Shown in pieces: positions 7,739 through 14,853 of a DNA stretch of 64,000 nucleotides (the stretch's first letter is position 1; each line of letters opens with the position of its first letter). Below the pieces are notes generated by a model that was not told the DNA's origin, made no database searches, and was given only the letters and a program-made list of their open reading frames with translations. Source of the stretch: Streptomyces chrestomyceticus JCM 4735 (GTDB lineage Bacteria > Actinomycetota > Actinomycetes > Streptomycetales > Streptomycetaceae); the NCBI RefSeq assembly GCF_003865135.1, contig NZ_BHZC01000001.1:6572001-6636000 (forward strand), read 5' to 3'. Position numbers and translations under genes: made by a program.

Positions 7739-8083
7739 ATGAAGGAGCAAGACGAGGCCCTGTTCCCGATGCCGGCGCGGTCGGCGGAGCCGCTGCGGGC
7801 CGCGGTGCAGCGGCTGGATCCGGCGGAGGCGGTGCGGTTCGAGCAGGAATTCCATGCGGCGTGGGAGACGGCGCTGCTGGAGGACAGTACGGTGCCGATG
7901 AAGACGTTTCTGTACCGGTGGGGGGTTTTCGTGGCACTGCATCGCATTCCGTCCCGGTCGGCGCGGCTGCGCGAGCTGGAGCGCGAGGTGGGCTCGGCGG
8001 CGTCGCTGGAGGAGGCCCGGATAGCGGGCAAGGAGATCGAGGAGCTGCTGGAGGTGGCTGCGCGCGAGGCGGCCTCCGCATGA
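7739..8083 (+). CDS. Possible antitoxin (first gene of a two-gene unit)
   Basis: 114 residues from ATG 7739 behind GGAGG. It is acidic and helical, with LRAAVQRLDPAEAVRFEQEF and a C-terminal EEARIAGKEIEELLEVAAR helix. Its stop overlaps the ATG of a small toxin-like protein by 4 bases. The order (antitoxin first, coupled toxin second) fits a type II toxin-antitoxin pair, but no DNA-binding motif is obvious, so the call is inference. The DUF6247 family is another possibility. Confidence 0.4.
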   Translation: MKEQDEALFPMPARSAEPLRAAVQRLDPAEAVRFEQEFHAAWETALLEDSTVPMKTFLYRWGVFVALHRIPSRSARLRELEREVGSAASLEEARIAGKEIEELLEVAAREAASA

Positions 8084-8343
8084 GCGAGTGGGGGTGGGGG
8101 TTCTTCTCCGACGAGGAGTCGATCCTCAGGGGCTTGAGCCAGGAAGAGCGGGCGGAGGTCGAGGCGGTCGCCCGGCGCCTGGCGGATGCGGCGGAGGTGA
8201 AGTATCCGCACGAGCCGCCGCCGGAAGAAGCCGGCAGTGCGCCCCTTAAGAGCATCGGCGAGGGGCCTTTGATGGTCTGGTACCAGGAGCAGCGCACGAC
8301 ACATTTGATCATCATCGCGAGCGTGCAGCGGTTGCCTGACTGA
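8080..8343 (+). CDS. RelE/ParE-like small protein, candidate toxin
   Basis: 87 residues. Helices LRGLSQEERAEVEAVARRL are followed by strands near PLMVWYQEQRTTHLIIIASV, the general order of ParE/RelE toxins. The final strand lacks the usual catalytic basic cluster, so activity is uncertain. It is coupled to the preceding gene by ATGA and followed 4 bases later by a strong terminator. Confidence 0.4.
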   Translation: MSEWGWGFFSDEESILRGLSQEERAEVEAVARRLADAAEVKYPHEPPPEEAGSAPLKSIGEGPLMVWYQEQRTTHLIIIASVQRLPD

Positions 8344-8347
8344 ACAG

Positions 8348-8382
8348 CAGCGAGCCCCCGCCGACCAGGCGGGGGCTCGCTG
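8348..8382. terminator. Strong intergenic terminator hairpin (bidirectional)
   Basis: Arms of 15 bases (8348-8362 and 8368-8382) pair perfectly around a 5-base loop. It sits exactly between the stop of the rightward gene (8343) and the stop of the leftward gene (8383), so it can serve both. Confidence 0.8.
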
Positions 8383-8700
8383 TCACTCCGGAGCGATCTC
8401 TCCGCAACGGATCCGTCGCTCCAGGGTCGCTACGACGCCTTCTTCTGAGGACACCGCATAACCAGGCGCCCACATCTGGATGGTGCCCGGCCCGATGCCC
8501 TGCTCGGATGGCTGGCCGGGCTGAAGCTGTGTCGACCAGCGGTCCCAGGCGGGCAGGTCTACTTGCACCCAGCAGCCCGCCCGCGGCCTCTTCTCTAGGG
8601 CGGCGACTCGCCCTCGAAGCGTGCCGCCGTTGCTCGGCATCTTCACCCATACCTGCGGCCTGGGTTCCGGAATGATGTACCGCCGCACTTCGCCGTTCAT
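8383..8700 (-). CDS. Hypothetical protein
   Basis: 105 residues, beta-rich. It has a VRRYIIPEPRPQVWVKMP start, a basic centre (GRVAALEKRPRAG) and a middle segment with CWVQVDLPAWDRW. It is followed by the shared terminator. No family was recognised. The 130 bases upstream to the next gene hold no further feature I can support. Confidence 0.5.
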   Translation of the reverse strand: MNGEVRRYIIPEPRPQVWVKMPSNGGTLRGRVAALEKRPRAGCWVQVDLPAWDRWSTQLQPGQPSEQGIGPGTIQMWAPGYAVSSEEGVVATLERRIRCGEIAPE

Positions 8701-8830
8701 GCCACCGATCCCTCGTGTACCAAGGGCCTGCTTAGCCCGTGGTCAGAGGTAACGCTGGCGCTCCTTCTGTGCTGAGCGGCTCGCCGTGTTCGCCTGACGG
8801 TTCGCCTGACCGAGCGACGACGCGTCGTGT

Positions 8831-9070
8831 TCAGCCGAGGTGGGTGAGCTGAACGAGGGCGATGGTGTCGTCGCCGATGACGATGACGCCGGTGACGCGG
8901 CCGCGGGCGATGGTGCGGAACACGCCGTCGTCGACGCCGTAGGCCGTGGAGGCGGCGAGGGGGTCGGCGAGGGCGTCGAGGAGGCACACGGCGAGGTCGC
9001 GGCGGGCGTCGTCGGGGAGGCTGCGGTAGTCCGCGTGGACGGTGGGGTCGAGGCGCAGCCGGTAGGTCAC
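8831..9070 (-). CDS. RelE/ParE-family toxin-like protein
   Basis: 79 residues from GTG 9070, overlapping the upstream stop (GTGA). The order matches small RelE-type toxins: an N-terminal strand (YRLRLDPTVHADY), a helix pair (LPDDARRDLAVCLLDALAD), then strands GVFRTIARGRVTGVIVIGD and TIALVQLTHLG. Second position in a coupled two-gene unit supports a toxin-antitoxin reading. The catalytic residues typical of RelE are not all evident. Confidence 0.5.
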   Translation of the reverse strand: MTYRLRLDPTVHADYRSLPDDARRDLAVCLLDALADPLAASTAYGVDDGVFRTIARGRVTGVIVIGDDTIALVQLTHLG

Positions 9071-9360
9071 GCGGCGCCTCGGGCCCGGCCGGCGTCGGCC
9101 CGGAGGTGCTCGGGGCTCACCTCGACGAGGCTCGCCTCGTAGTCGGCCGGCAGGCGGCCGTGCTCCCGGTAGTGGCTGCGTAGCTTCTCGATGCGGGGCC
9201 GGCCGTCCTCGAAGGCGGCGATGAAGCCGACCCAGCGTTCGAGGATGTCGGGCAGACGTTGGACGTCGGTGAAGGACACGTCCCGCATGAAGGTGGCACG
9301 CAGCTCGGGATGCGGCAGGGCGTGCGCGATGGAGTCGATGGTCCACGGCTCGCTGCTCAT
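9067..9360 (-). CDS. Candidate antitoxin of the RelE-like pair
   Basis: 97 residues from ATG 9360, with GGAGG 5-9 bases upstream. Helical and acidic-to-neutral, with FTDVQRLPDILERWVGF and HYREHGRLPADYEASLVEV. It lies first in the pair and is coupled to the toxin-like gene. No classical ribbon-helix-helix is visible, so the role rests on context. Confidence 0.45.
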   Translation of the reverse strand: MSSEPWTIDSIAHALPHPELRATFMRDVSFTDVQRLPDILERWVGFIAAFEDGRPRIEKLRSHYREHGRLPADYEASLVEVSPEHLRADAGRARGAA

Positions 9361-9478
9361 GCGACCCTCCCGAAAAACTTGTCTCGTGGGGACCACGCTA
9401 GCGCACCGGGCGGCGCCCTGTAGCGGCCTTGGAGGCACCCCTCCGACTGCGGTCGCCGCTCCGGCACAGTGGGCCGGT

Positions 9479-9964
9479 ATGGACGAAGCGCAGATGATCC
9501 GGGACCTTCGGGCCAGGGGTGCCGGCGAGCACGAGATCAAGGTCGAGACGCTGCGCGCCGCGGCCCGGGTCTGTCGCGAGCGGGCCGCCGCCCGGCCCGA
9601 CGGCCCTGACCAGCGCCTGGCGAGCTGGTACGACGAGGTTGCCGACCGGCCTGAAGGGCACGGCGGCCTGAAAGCGGACGAGGCCGTCGCCCTGGCCGGT
9701 GCGCGCAAGACTCTGGGGCTGCCCTGCGACTTCGGCCACGAGCCTCCCGACCTGACGCCGAGGATCCTGACGGACGACGATCTGGACGCCCTGGGCCGGT
9801 TCCTCGACGACGCGGAGGAGCCGCACCTGATGATGACGGCGGGCGAGGCGCGGGTCGCGGTGGCGCTGCTGGCGCACTACGGCCTGGGTGACGACAAGGC
9901 GGCGGCCCTGGCGCGCAGGTGGTCGGCGGACGTGGCGCGGGATCTCGCGACGGAGGGCCTGTAG
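9479..9964 (+). CDS. Hypothetical helical protein
   Basis: 161 residues from ATG 9479, divergent from the toxin-antitoxin-like pair. Almost wholly helical and charged (LRARGAGEHEIKVETLRAA, ARVCRERAAARPD; C-terminal LLAHYGLGDDKAAALARRW). The family is not recognised. Its stop lies 5 bases from the stop of the convergent RHH gene. Confidence 0.5.
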   Translation: MDEAQMIRDLRARGAGEHEIKVETLRAAARVCRERAAARPDGPDQRLASWYDEVADRPEGHGGLKADEAVALAGARKTLGLPCDFGHEPPDLTPRILTDDDLDALGRFLDDAEEPHLMMTAGEARVAVALLAHYGLGDDKAAALARRWSADVARDLATEGL

Positions 9965-9968
9965 GCCG

Positions 9969-10175
9969 CTACACGATGTGGACGCGTTCGATCTCGCCGT
10001 CCCGGTTGCGCAGCAGCACCTCGTCACCGTCCCGTATGCGGTCTTCGATGAAGCCATAGACCTGGACTGCCCGGTTGATCACGTCGGTCTTGGACAGTCC
10101 GGTGGCCGCGGTGAGCCGGTTCACGGCCTCCACGGCCGGCGGCACGAGGGTTATCGAGTATCGCTCGGACGGCAC
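9969..10175 (-). CDS. Ribbon-helix-helix (CopG/Arc-like) DNA-binding protein
   Basis: 68 residues: strand ERYSITLVPPAVEAVNRL, then helix-turn-helix TGLSKTDVINRAVQVYGF, the normal RHH order. It is probably a local transcription regulator or an antitoxin lacking its toxin. No partner lies immediately downstream on the same strand. Confidence 0.65.
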   Translation of the reverse strand: MPSERYSITLVPPAVEAVNRLTAATGLSKTDVINRAVQVYGFIEDRIRDGDEVLLRNRDGEIERVHIV

Positions 10176-10308
10176 GGCCGCACCTTCCTTCGTCTGCCTT
10201 CGTCCCTGTCCAGCGCACGAAAGCGCATCGGCTCTGCCGCCCGCAGACGGGGCTGTGGGCGCCGGGAGGCCCTGTAGGCGCGGTGAGCGTGCCGAGCCCG
10301 GTCTACTG

Positions 10309-10542
10309 CTATGCGACCGGGCTCGGCCATCCCCGTGTGTGCGGGGAGTATCTCGACTGCACCTGTTGCTGCACGCCGATTCTGCCGCCCCGGGCGTGAG
10401 GGGCGGTGCAGAGCCACGATCGAGTTACGGCGCGAACACCCGTGCCCATGGCGGGCGGCGTCAGGTGGTCAGCGATGTGTTTGACCTGCGTCATCAGCTG
10501 GTCGACGGCGCGGGCGATCTCGTGGATGGGGTCAGTGGTCAT
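10309..10542 (-). CDS. Doubtful small ORF overlapping the solitary CRISPR-like repeat
   Basis: 77 residues from ATG 10542. The first ~35 residues (DPIHEIARAVDQLMTQVKH) look protein-like. The C-terminal part ends in SPHTRGWP, wording typical of mistranslated type I-E CRISPR repeats, so the true gene probably does not extend through 10,350. It is listed because it fits the leftward operon spacing. Confidence 0.25.
   Translation of the reverse strand: MTTDPIHEIARAVDQLMTQVKHIADHLTPPAMGTGVRAVTRSWLCTAPHARGGRIGVQQQVQSRYSPHTRGWPSPVA
10324..10351. CRISPR. Solitary type I-E-like CRISPR repeat unit (no array)
   Basis: The 28 bases have CCAT before a CCCCG/CGGGG stem with a 6-base TGTGTG loop, then GAGTAT. 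That matches the layout of Streptomyces type I-E repeats (a CCATCCCCG...CGGGGAG core). Spurious translations give HTGMAEP- and SPHTRGW-like peptides, the usual hallmark of such repeats. Only one copy is seen, with no second repeat and no cas genes nearby. It could be a solitary repeat used as an RNA anti-CRISPR, a relic, or chance. Confidence 0.45.
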
Positions 10543-10807
10543 GGCCGGTGTCCTCTTCGAGGCTGAGTTGTCCGGCGGCCTGGAATACGGGCTCGGGTGG
10601 GAGCAGGTCGGTGATGGCGGCGCGGTGGGCGTTGTCTTGGAGGCTGCAGACGACACGACCTTCGGCGGTGGCGGTCCAGCCACTCGTGCGACTGTGGCTG
10701 ATCGCGTCGGTGATGGAGTCGAAGTGGACGGTGTAGTCCTCGGGTGCGTACGGCTCGGTGCAGACGTCGCAGGTGAGTGTGATGCAGGTGTGGGTGTGGG
10801 TGGGCAT
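10532..10807 (-). CDS. Hypothetical protein with possible metal site
   Basis: 91 residues from ATG 10807. The N-terminus carries HTHTCITLTCDVC, which could bind metal. A globular region with VHFDSITDAISHSRTSGW and an acidic end (LEEDTGHDH) follow. The length and the CDVC-FDS-GW pattern suggest one of the small phage zinc-binding proteins; no name is assigned. Confidence 0.5.
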   Translation of the reverse strand: MPTHTHTCITLTCDVCTEPYAPEDYTVHFDSITDAISHSRTSGWTATAEGRVVCSLQDNAHRAAITDLLPPEPVFQAAGQLSLEEDTGHDH

Positions 10808-11100
10808 CAGGGGTTCTCCTCGCGGGGCCAGGTGTCGGGTCCGGGGACGGTGACGATGAGCCGCCGTCGGCGGCTGGGCTGCGTCCGGGCCCAGCTGGGT
10901 TCGCAGTCGCTGAACGACGGCTGTATGGGGATGGCGAGTTGGCCGTGCCGGGCGAGGTCGTGGTGGTCGAGGGGCCGGGCCGCGCTGGTGCTGCGTTCGC
11001 GGTGATCCGGCTGGGGGCCGTGCTTGCGGCGGCACACGGGCCCGAGGCCGTCGGGTGAGGGGCGGCGCAGGGGCCGGCCGCAGTCGTCGCAGCGGGTCAT
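10807..11100 (-). CDS. DUF6011-like zinc-ribbon protein
   Basis: 97 residues from ATG 11100. The N-terminal CDDCGRPLRRP...GLGPVCRRK block (residues 4-27) is a compact Cys4-type motif, as in DUF6011 proteins found in actinophages and plasmids. The C-terminal two thirds are Pro/Arg-rich and probably disordered. Nucleic-acid binding is likely but inferred. Confidence 0.6.
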   Translation of the reverse strand: MTRCDDCGRPLRRPSPDGLGPVCRRKHGPQPDHRERSTSAARPLDHHDLARHGQLAIPIQPSFSDCEPSWARTQPSRRRRLIVTVPGPDTWPREENP

Positions 11101-11639
11101 CGCCGTGTCCTCGCGGCGCGCTGGTCGCAGGTGGTCTTGTTGCGGCACTGGGGGCGGTCGTCCCACCAGTCGGTGCGTGCGGGCGTGAGGAGGTGGCCGC
11201 ACCACCTGCAGTGCAACGGCTCGGTGTGCCGGCGAGGTTCGCCTCCGGGCCCGGTTCCCGCGGTCGCGGGCGGTCCGGAGGCGTGCAGGTCCGCTATGGC
11301 CCCGCGGAAGGCGGCCAGGACCTCGTCGACGCCGGCGGCCTGGTCGTTCCAGTCCGTCACGACCTCCATCGGGTGCGTGCCGATCGGGTTGTCCGGGTCC
11401 GCGGCGGGCCGGCCGCCCAGGTGCACGGCCAGTGCCGCCAGGGCCGCCCGCTCCTCGGGCGACGTCTGCCCCCGGGTGAGGGGTGGTGCGACGGCGCGGA
11501 TGGCTCCGGCCGCGCACACGGTGCCGTCCGGGCCGTTCATCGTGTCCTGGCACCAGCCGTGCGCGGTGAGGTACTCCTCCGCTCGCTGGAGAGTCAGAGC
11601 GGCCGGCGGCTGTAGTTCTACCGGGCGGGGGTCAGTCAT
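11097..11639 (-). CDS. DUF6197-like protein with C-terminal zinc ribbon
   Basis: 180 residues. The N-terminal region (LQRAEEYLTAHGWCQDTM then GTVCAAGAIRAVA, residues 17-50) resembles DUF6197. The C-terminus has CRWCGHLLTPARTD followed by PQCRNKTTC (about 142-170), a second possible zinc site. Start ATG 11639 overlaps the small membrane gene upstream. The exact function is unknown. Confidence 0.55.
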   Translation of the reverse strand: MTDPRPVELQPPAALTLQRAEEYLTAHGWCQDTMNGPDGTVCAAGAIRAVAPPLTRGQTSPEERAALAALAVHLGGRPAADPDNPIGTHPMEVVTDWNDQAAGVDEVLAAFRGAIADLHASGPPATAGTGPGGEPRRHTEPLHCRWCGHLLTPARTDWWDDRPQCRNKTTCDQRAARTRR

Positions 11640-11748
11640 CGCGGAACGTCTCCTTGATCCTTCCGGTGAGGCGGTGGCGGTTGGGCGGGGTGACGAGGGC
11701 GCTGGTCCATATCCAGATCAGGGCGCCGAGCAGGAGCACCTGGTGCAT
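11632..11748 (-). CDS. 38-residue single-span membrane peptide
   Basis: MHQVLLLGALIWIWTSALV forms one hydrophobic helix, followed by a basic tail (RHRLTGRIKETF). ATG 11748 and the stop at 11632 overlap both neighbouring genes, in keeping with the operon. No function is recognised. Confidence 0.5.
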   Translation of the reverse strand: MHQVLLLGALIWIWTSALVTPPNRHRLTGRIKETFRDD

Positions 11749-11957
11749 CAGCCACCGTCACCGTCCGGTAGGGAGTGCCCGGCCTCTTCCAGCCACCAGG
11801 CCAGGTCGCCGAGCGCGTCCAGCGCGTAGCCGGCGGCCCAGTCGAGGCGCGAGGGCGTCTGGTGCCAGATGTGGTGGGTCTCGCGCAGGCCCTTCTCGAT
11901 GGCGGCGAGGGCCTGGGTCCGGCGCTCGGCGCGCTGCTGGTCGGTGAGTTCAGGCAC
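11748..11957 (-). CDS. Hypothetical small helical protein
   Basis: 69 residues from GTG 11957: a charged helix (TDQQRAERRTQALAAIEKG) then a Trp-rich segment (ALGDLAWWLEEAG). Overlaps neighbours by a few bases. No family was recognised. Confidence 0.5.
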   Translation of the reverse strand: MPELTDQQRAERRTQALAAIEKGLRETHHIWHQTPSRLDWAAGYALDALGDLAWWLEEAGHSLPDGDGG

Positions 11958-12228
11958 GGTCGGTGTCCTCCGGGCTGGTGGTGCGGAAGGTGAGCGGGGC
12001 CGCGTCGGGCTGCGGGTCGTGTCGGTGCCGCCAGGCGTGGACGGTGGCGGCCGGGCGGACCAGGGCGTGCACGGCGAGGGTGGCGGCCCGTCCGCGGCGG
12101 GTGCGGGTCCAGGTGCCGCCGAAGGTGAAGCGGCGCCAGAGCCAGGTGTCGAGGCGGTCCCATGGTCGGATGCGGCCGAGGGCATAGCCGACGGCGAGGG
12201 CCGCGGCGGCGAGCAGCAGGTCAAGCAC
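11950..12228 (-). CDS. Hypothetical membrane-anchored protein
   Basis: 92 residues with an N-terminal hydrophobic helix (LDLLLAAAALAVGYALG) and a basic cytoplasmic tail (RRFTFGGTWTRTRRGR). This is a typical small phage or plasmid membrane protein; its role is unknown. Confidence 0.5.
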   Translation of the reverse strand: MLDLLLAAAALAVGYALGRIRPWDRLDTWLWRRFTFGGTWTRTRRGRAATLAVHALVRPAATVHAWRHRHDPQPDAAPLTFRTTSPEDTDRA

Positions 12229-12460
12229 GGTCGCTCTCCCCGGCTTCGCTGCGGAGACGGGCTTCGTCGAAGTGGAAGGTGGTGGTGAGGCCCAGTTCGA
12301 CCGCGGCGCGCTCCAGCACGAGGCGCAGCTCGCGTGTGGCCGGGCGGGCGTCGGCGATCGGCTGGATGTCGGCGAGGAGGGCGGTGATGTCCTGGGAGGT
12401 GAAGCGGATGTGGATGCCTTCCTCGCCGGGGCGGTGGTTCGTCAGAGTGCGCTTAGGCAT
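12221..12460 (-). CDS. Hypothetical protein
   Basis: 79 residues from ATG 12460. It contains IHIRFTSQDITALLADIQP and a second helix ATRELRLVLERAAVELG. No family was recognised. It overlaps both neighbours. Confidence 0.5.
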   Translation of the reverse strand: MPKRTLTNHRPGEEGIHIRFTSQDITALLADIQPIADARPATRELRLVLERAAVELGLTTTFHFDEARLRSEAGESDRA

Positions 12461-12680
12461 GGTCGATCTCCTCGGTAGTGATCCGGCAGGTGCGTTCGTG
12501 GGCGTGGCCGGCGGTGAGCCACCAGGTCTCGCAGCACGCCGAGAAGATCGGCGCGGCCTCGGCGGGACGCGCGGCCCTCTCTGCCCGCACAGCGGCCTCA
12601 CGGCGGGCCCGGCGCCCCGAGAGTCGCGGGAACGCCCGTTCGGCTGCCAGAAGGGCGTAGAGGCGCCTTCCCGGGCTCAC
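12453..12680 (-). CDS. Hypothetical basic protein
   Basis: 75 residues from GTG 12680 (GTGA overlap with the upstream stop). Strongly basic helical N-terminal half (FPRLSGRRARREAAVRAER) and a Cys/His-bearing end (CCETWWLTAGHAHERTC). Nucleic-acid binding is plausible. Confidence 0.45.
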   Translation of the reverse strand: MSPGRRLYALLAAERAFPRLSGRRARREAAVRAERAARPAEAAPIFSACCETWWLTAGHAHERTCRITTEEIDHA

Positions 12681-13336
12681 GCGGCCGCCCCCGCCCCGGC
12701 CGCCCCGGTGTGCTCGGGCTGCGCGGTATGCAGACCCAGCCACGTCGCCGACGGGTACGCGCACCCGCACCACCGGCAGCCGGCGACCTTCTCGCCGTGC
12801 GACAGCCGCACTTCGCCGCCGCACGGAGAGCCGTCCCCGTACGGCGCGACGCAGTACCCCAGCAGCCGCGCCCGCTGCGCCGGGTCGGCCGGTTCGGTGA
12901 CCGCCCGGCACCGCGCGGCCAGTCCCTGGACCCCGTGCGCCAGTTCGCCGGCGTCGTCCCACTCGGCGGCGATCCACTCCAGGCTCATGCGCAGGCCGCG
13001 CGCCGCGTCGCGCACCCGCCGGGCGTACGGCCCGCCCTCGGCCGGCACGCCCCAGCCGCGCGCGGCCTGCATCTGCCGACGCCATCCTTCGAGGACGGTG
13101 ACGATGCCGCCCTCGGCGCGCAGCGTCAGCGCCGCCTCCGACAGCGGCATCGGGGCGTCCCGTACGACGGCGACCGGCCCACGGTCGCCGGTGCGGCGGC
13201 GCTGGAGGTTCTCGGCCAGGCCCAGCAGGAGGTACTGGCGGGGCAGGTCGGCCAGCCGCTCATCGAGGCCGCGGGTGCAGCCGGGGCACAGGCGGCCGGG
13301 GCCGTCGAGGGGGTGGGTGCAGGCGAGGCAGTTCAT
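12677..13336 (-). CDS. Phage-type protein with N- and C-terminal zinc sites
   Basis: 219 residues. A rubredoxin-like CLACTHPLDGPGRLCPGC ribbon at residues 3-20 is followed by a helical middle. Near residues 160-195 lie a GYCVAPYGDGSPCGG stretch and a CRWCGCAYP knuckle. Two metal sites bracketing a helical body suggest a nucleic-acid-binding role. It resembles hypothetical proteins of Streptomyces phages; no name is assigned. Confidence 0.55.
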   Translation of the reverse strand: MNCLACTHPLDGPGRLCPGCTRGLDERLADLPRQYLLLGLAENLQRRRTGDRGPVAVVRDAPMPLSEAALTLRAEGGIVTVLEGWRRQMQAARGWGVPAEGGPYARRVRDAARGLRMSLEWIAAEWDDAGELAHGVQGLAARCRAVTEPADPAQRARLLGYCVAPYGDGSPCGGEVRLSHGEKVAGCRWCGCAYPSATWLGLHTAQPEHTGAAGAGAAA

Positions 13337-13536
13337 GCGGCGCTCCGGTCGTCAGGGGCGGGCAGGAGGGTCAGGTGCGGTTCGCCGATGGCGGCGGCCA
13401 GGGCGGCGTAGTGCGCGGCCTGTTCGGCGGGCAGCCACGGGCGGGCCGGCCGCACGGCGGGCGGCCGCGGAGGCAGGGCGTCGCCGAAGCGGCCGGTCGG
13501 CAACTCCTCGGCGAGCAACCGCTCCAGCGGCGTCAT
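13333..13536 (-). CDS. Hypothetical small protein
   Basis: 67 residues from ATG 13536: TPLERLLAEELPTGRFG, a Pro-rich middle, then helix EQAAHYAALAAAIGEP. Overlaps of 4 bases on both sides. No family was recognised. Confidence 0.5.
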   Translation of the reverse strand: MTPLERLLAEELPTGRFGDALPPRPPAVRPARPWLPAEQAAHYAALAAAIGEPHLTLLPAPDDRSAA

Positions 13537-13847
13537 GCCGGCGTCACCGCCGCCTCGGCGGCACGCTGCGGATGGACCTCCCCGTTCCGCAGCGGTCGGC
13601 CGTCGAGGTGGCAGGGCACGCCCGGCTCCACCTGGCAGGCCGGGCAGCAGGCGATGGCCCGGACCCAGGCCGAGACCCGCTGCGGATGCGGCTCCGGGAG
13701 CAGGCGACGGCCGGAGATGGTGGTGCACGGCCGGTGCGGGTGGGCGCCGCAGTGCGGGCACTCGACCGCACGGGCCGGATGCTGGCGGGCCCGCAGGTAG
13801 TGGCGGATCGTCTCGGGCATCGGCGCGCCGGGGATACGACGGATCAC
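13533..13847 (-). CDS. Double zinc-finger protein
   Basis: 104 residues from GTG 13847. Two repeats of a CPxC-x5-6-PC type finger are present: CPHCGAHPHRPC (about residues 30-41) and CCPACQVEPGVPCH (about 67-80), each followed by a basic helix. This motif is widespread in actinophage proteins near replication genes. A nucleic-acid-binding helper is the likely role. Confidence 0.6.
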   Translation of the reverse strand: MIRRIPGAPMPETIRHYLRARQHPARAVECPHCGAHPHRPCTTISGRRLLPEPHPQRVSAWVRAIACCPACQVEPGVPCHLDGRPLRNGEVHPQRAAEAAVTPA

Positions 13848-14572
13848 GGCTGAACCTCCTGCGGTGTCTGGGTGAGTTGGGCCAGAGCCCGGCGGGAGGC
13901 TTCGCGGCGGCGCTCCTCCTCGGCGGCCCGCTGCTCCGGCGTGGTCTCGGGCTGGCCACTGGCCGCGCGGCGGCGGGCGCTGTGCGGCGTGCTGCGGGGC
14001 TTGCCCAGCGGCTGGCTGCTGCCGCCGCCGGGGGTCTTGCACGGCCTGCCGATCGCGGCGCCGCAGGCGGGGCATTCGACGCCGAGCGGCCCGGACCGGC
14101 GCACGCGGTCGCGCAGTCCCGTCTCCTCGTCGCTGGCGGGGACGTCCCGGCCGACGGCCCGGGACCGGGACTCCAGCTCCTGGACGAAGTCCGGGTGGGG
14201 CCCGCCTTCGAGCGCCAGGCGGCCGGAGGGCGGGGCGATCCGGCCCGAGGCGACGGCCCGGACCTGGCCGCGATAGCGGGCGAGGTACTCGGCGGTCGTC
14301 TCGTCGGGCAGCGGCTCGTACTGGTAGTTCTCCAGGCGACCGTTGCGGATCTTGGTGCGGAGGGTGCGGACGTGGTGCGGCAGGATCCACAGGCGCTCGC
14401 CGGGGTTCTGCGGGGGCGTCGAGTAGTAGCTGGCCACAGCGTCCCTGGCGTCCTGGTCGAACGGCACGTCGTGCAGGGCGGACGCCCAGGACTTGGCGGC
14501 GGCAACGGATGGTTGCCGGTTGTCGAAGCCGGAGCAGTGCGCGAGAAGCTCGGCGGCCTCTTCGGCGTTCAT
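13844..14572 (-). CDS. Candidate replication helper (helicase-loader-like) with zinc finger
   Basis: 242 residues. The N-terminal ~80 residues (AAELLAHCSGFDNRQPS, WASALHDVPFDQDARDAV, WILPHHVR) resemble the small helical domain of phage helicase loaders/inhibitors such as G39P, in pattern only. A CPACGAAIGRPCKT finger lies near residue 168, and the C-terminal end is a charged helix. Location just after the initiator gene supports a DNA-replication role. Confidence 0.4.
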   Translation of the reverse strand: MNAEEAAELLAHCSGFDNRQPSVAAAKSWASALHDVPFDQDARDAVASYYSTPPQNPGERLWILPHHVRTLRTKIRNGRLENYQYEPLPDETTAEYLARYRGQVRAVASGRIAPPSGRLALEGGPHPDFVQELESRSRAVGRDVPASDEETGLRDRVRRSGPLGVECPACGAAIGRPCKTPGGGSSQPLGKPRSTPHSARRRAASGQPETTPEQRAAEEERRREASRRALAQLTQTPQEVQP

Positions 14573-14853
14573 CGCGTGGCCTCCGTCCGCTTATCCGTCT
14601 TCTCGGCCCAGTCGGTCCAGCCGCAGACGGCGTCGTGCAGGCGGCCCAGGGCATCCAGGACGGGCGGCGGGACATCGGTCTTTTGCAGGTTGGCGATGGC
14701 GCTGTGCCAGTCCCCGATGTCCTCCAGCAGCGCACTGGCGATCTGCTTGGCGGGGTTTTCGGCGAACGTGACCACGGAGTCGTCGGGATTGGCGCCGCAA
14801 ATGAACATCCACGGCCGATGGACGGCGGGGTGGGGTTTGAAGTCGGTGTTCAT
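14569..14853 (-). CDS. Hypothetical protein downstream of replication initiator
   Basis: 94 residues from ATG 14853. It has a structured N-terminus (RPWMFICGANPDDSVV) and two helices (PAKQIASALLEDIGDWH; LDALGRLHDAVCGW). It overlaps its neighbours within the replication segment. No family was recognised. Confidence 0.5.
   Translation of the reverse strand: MNTDFKPHPAVHRPWMFICGANPDDSVVTFAENPAKQIASALLEDIGDWHSAIANLQKTDVPPPVLDALGRLHDAVCGWTDWAEKTDKRTEATR

Noticed and set aside
8348..8382. Hairpin considered as a second CRISPR-like repeat
   Set aside because: Its stem, loop and position between two stop codons fit a bidirectional terminator and not a repeat.
6891..9000. Search for a second tRNA-Val fragment between the AICE-like and phage-like modules
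   Set aside because: I found no GGTTCAAAT-type T-arm or matching core by eye in this stretch, so no internal att site is claimed.
10283..10399. 38-residue Cys-rich ORF (GTG 10283)
   Set aside because: It crosses the solitary CRISPR-like repeat and its HPRVCGEY wording is the known signature of mistranslated repeats.
12162..13853. 563-codon rightward frame
   Set aside because: Antisense to five coupled leftward genes with zinc motifs; composition is Arg/Pro-rich.
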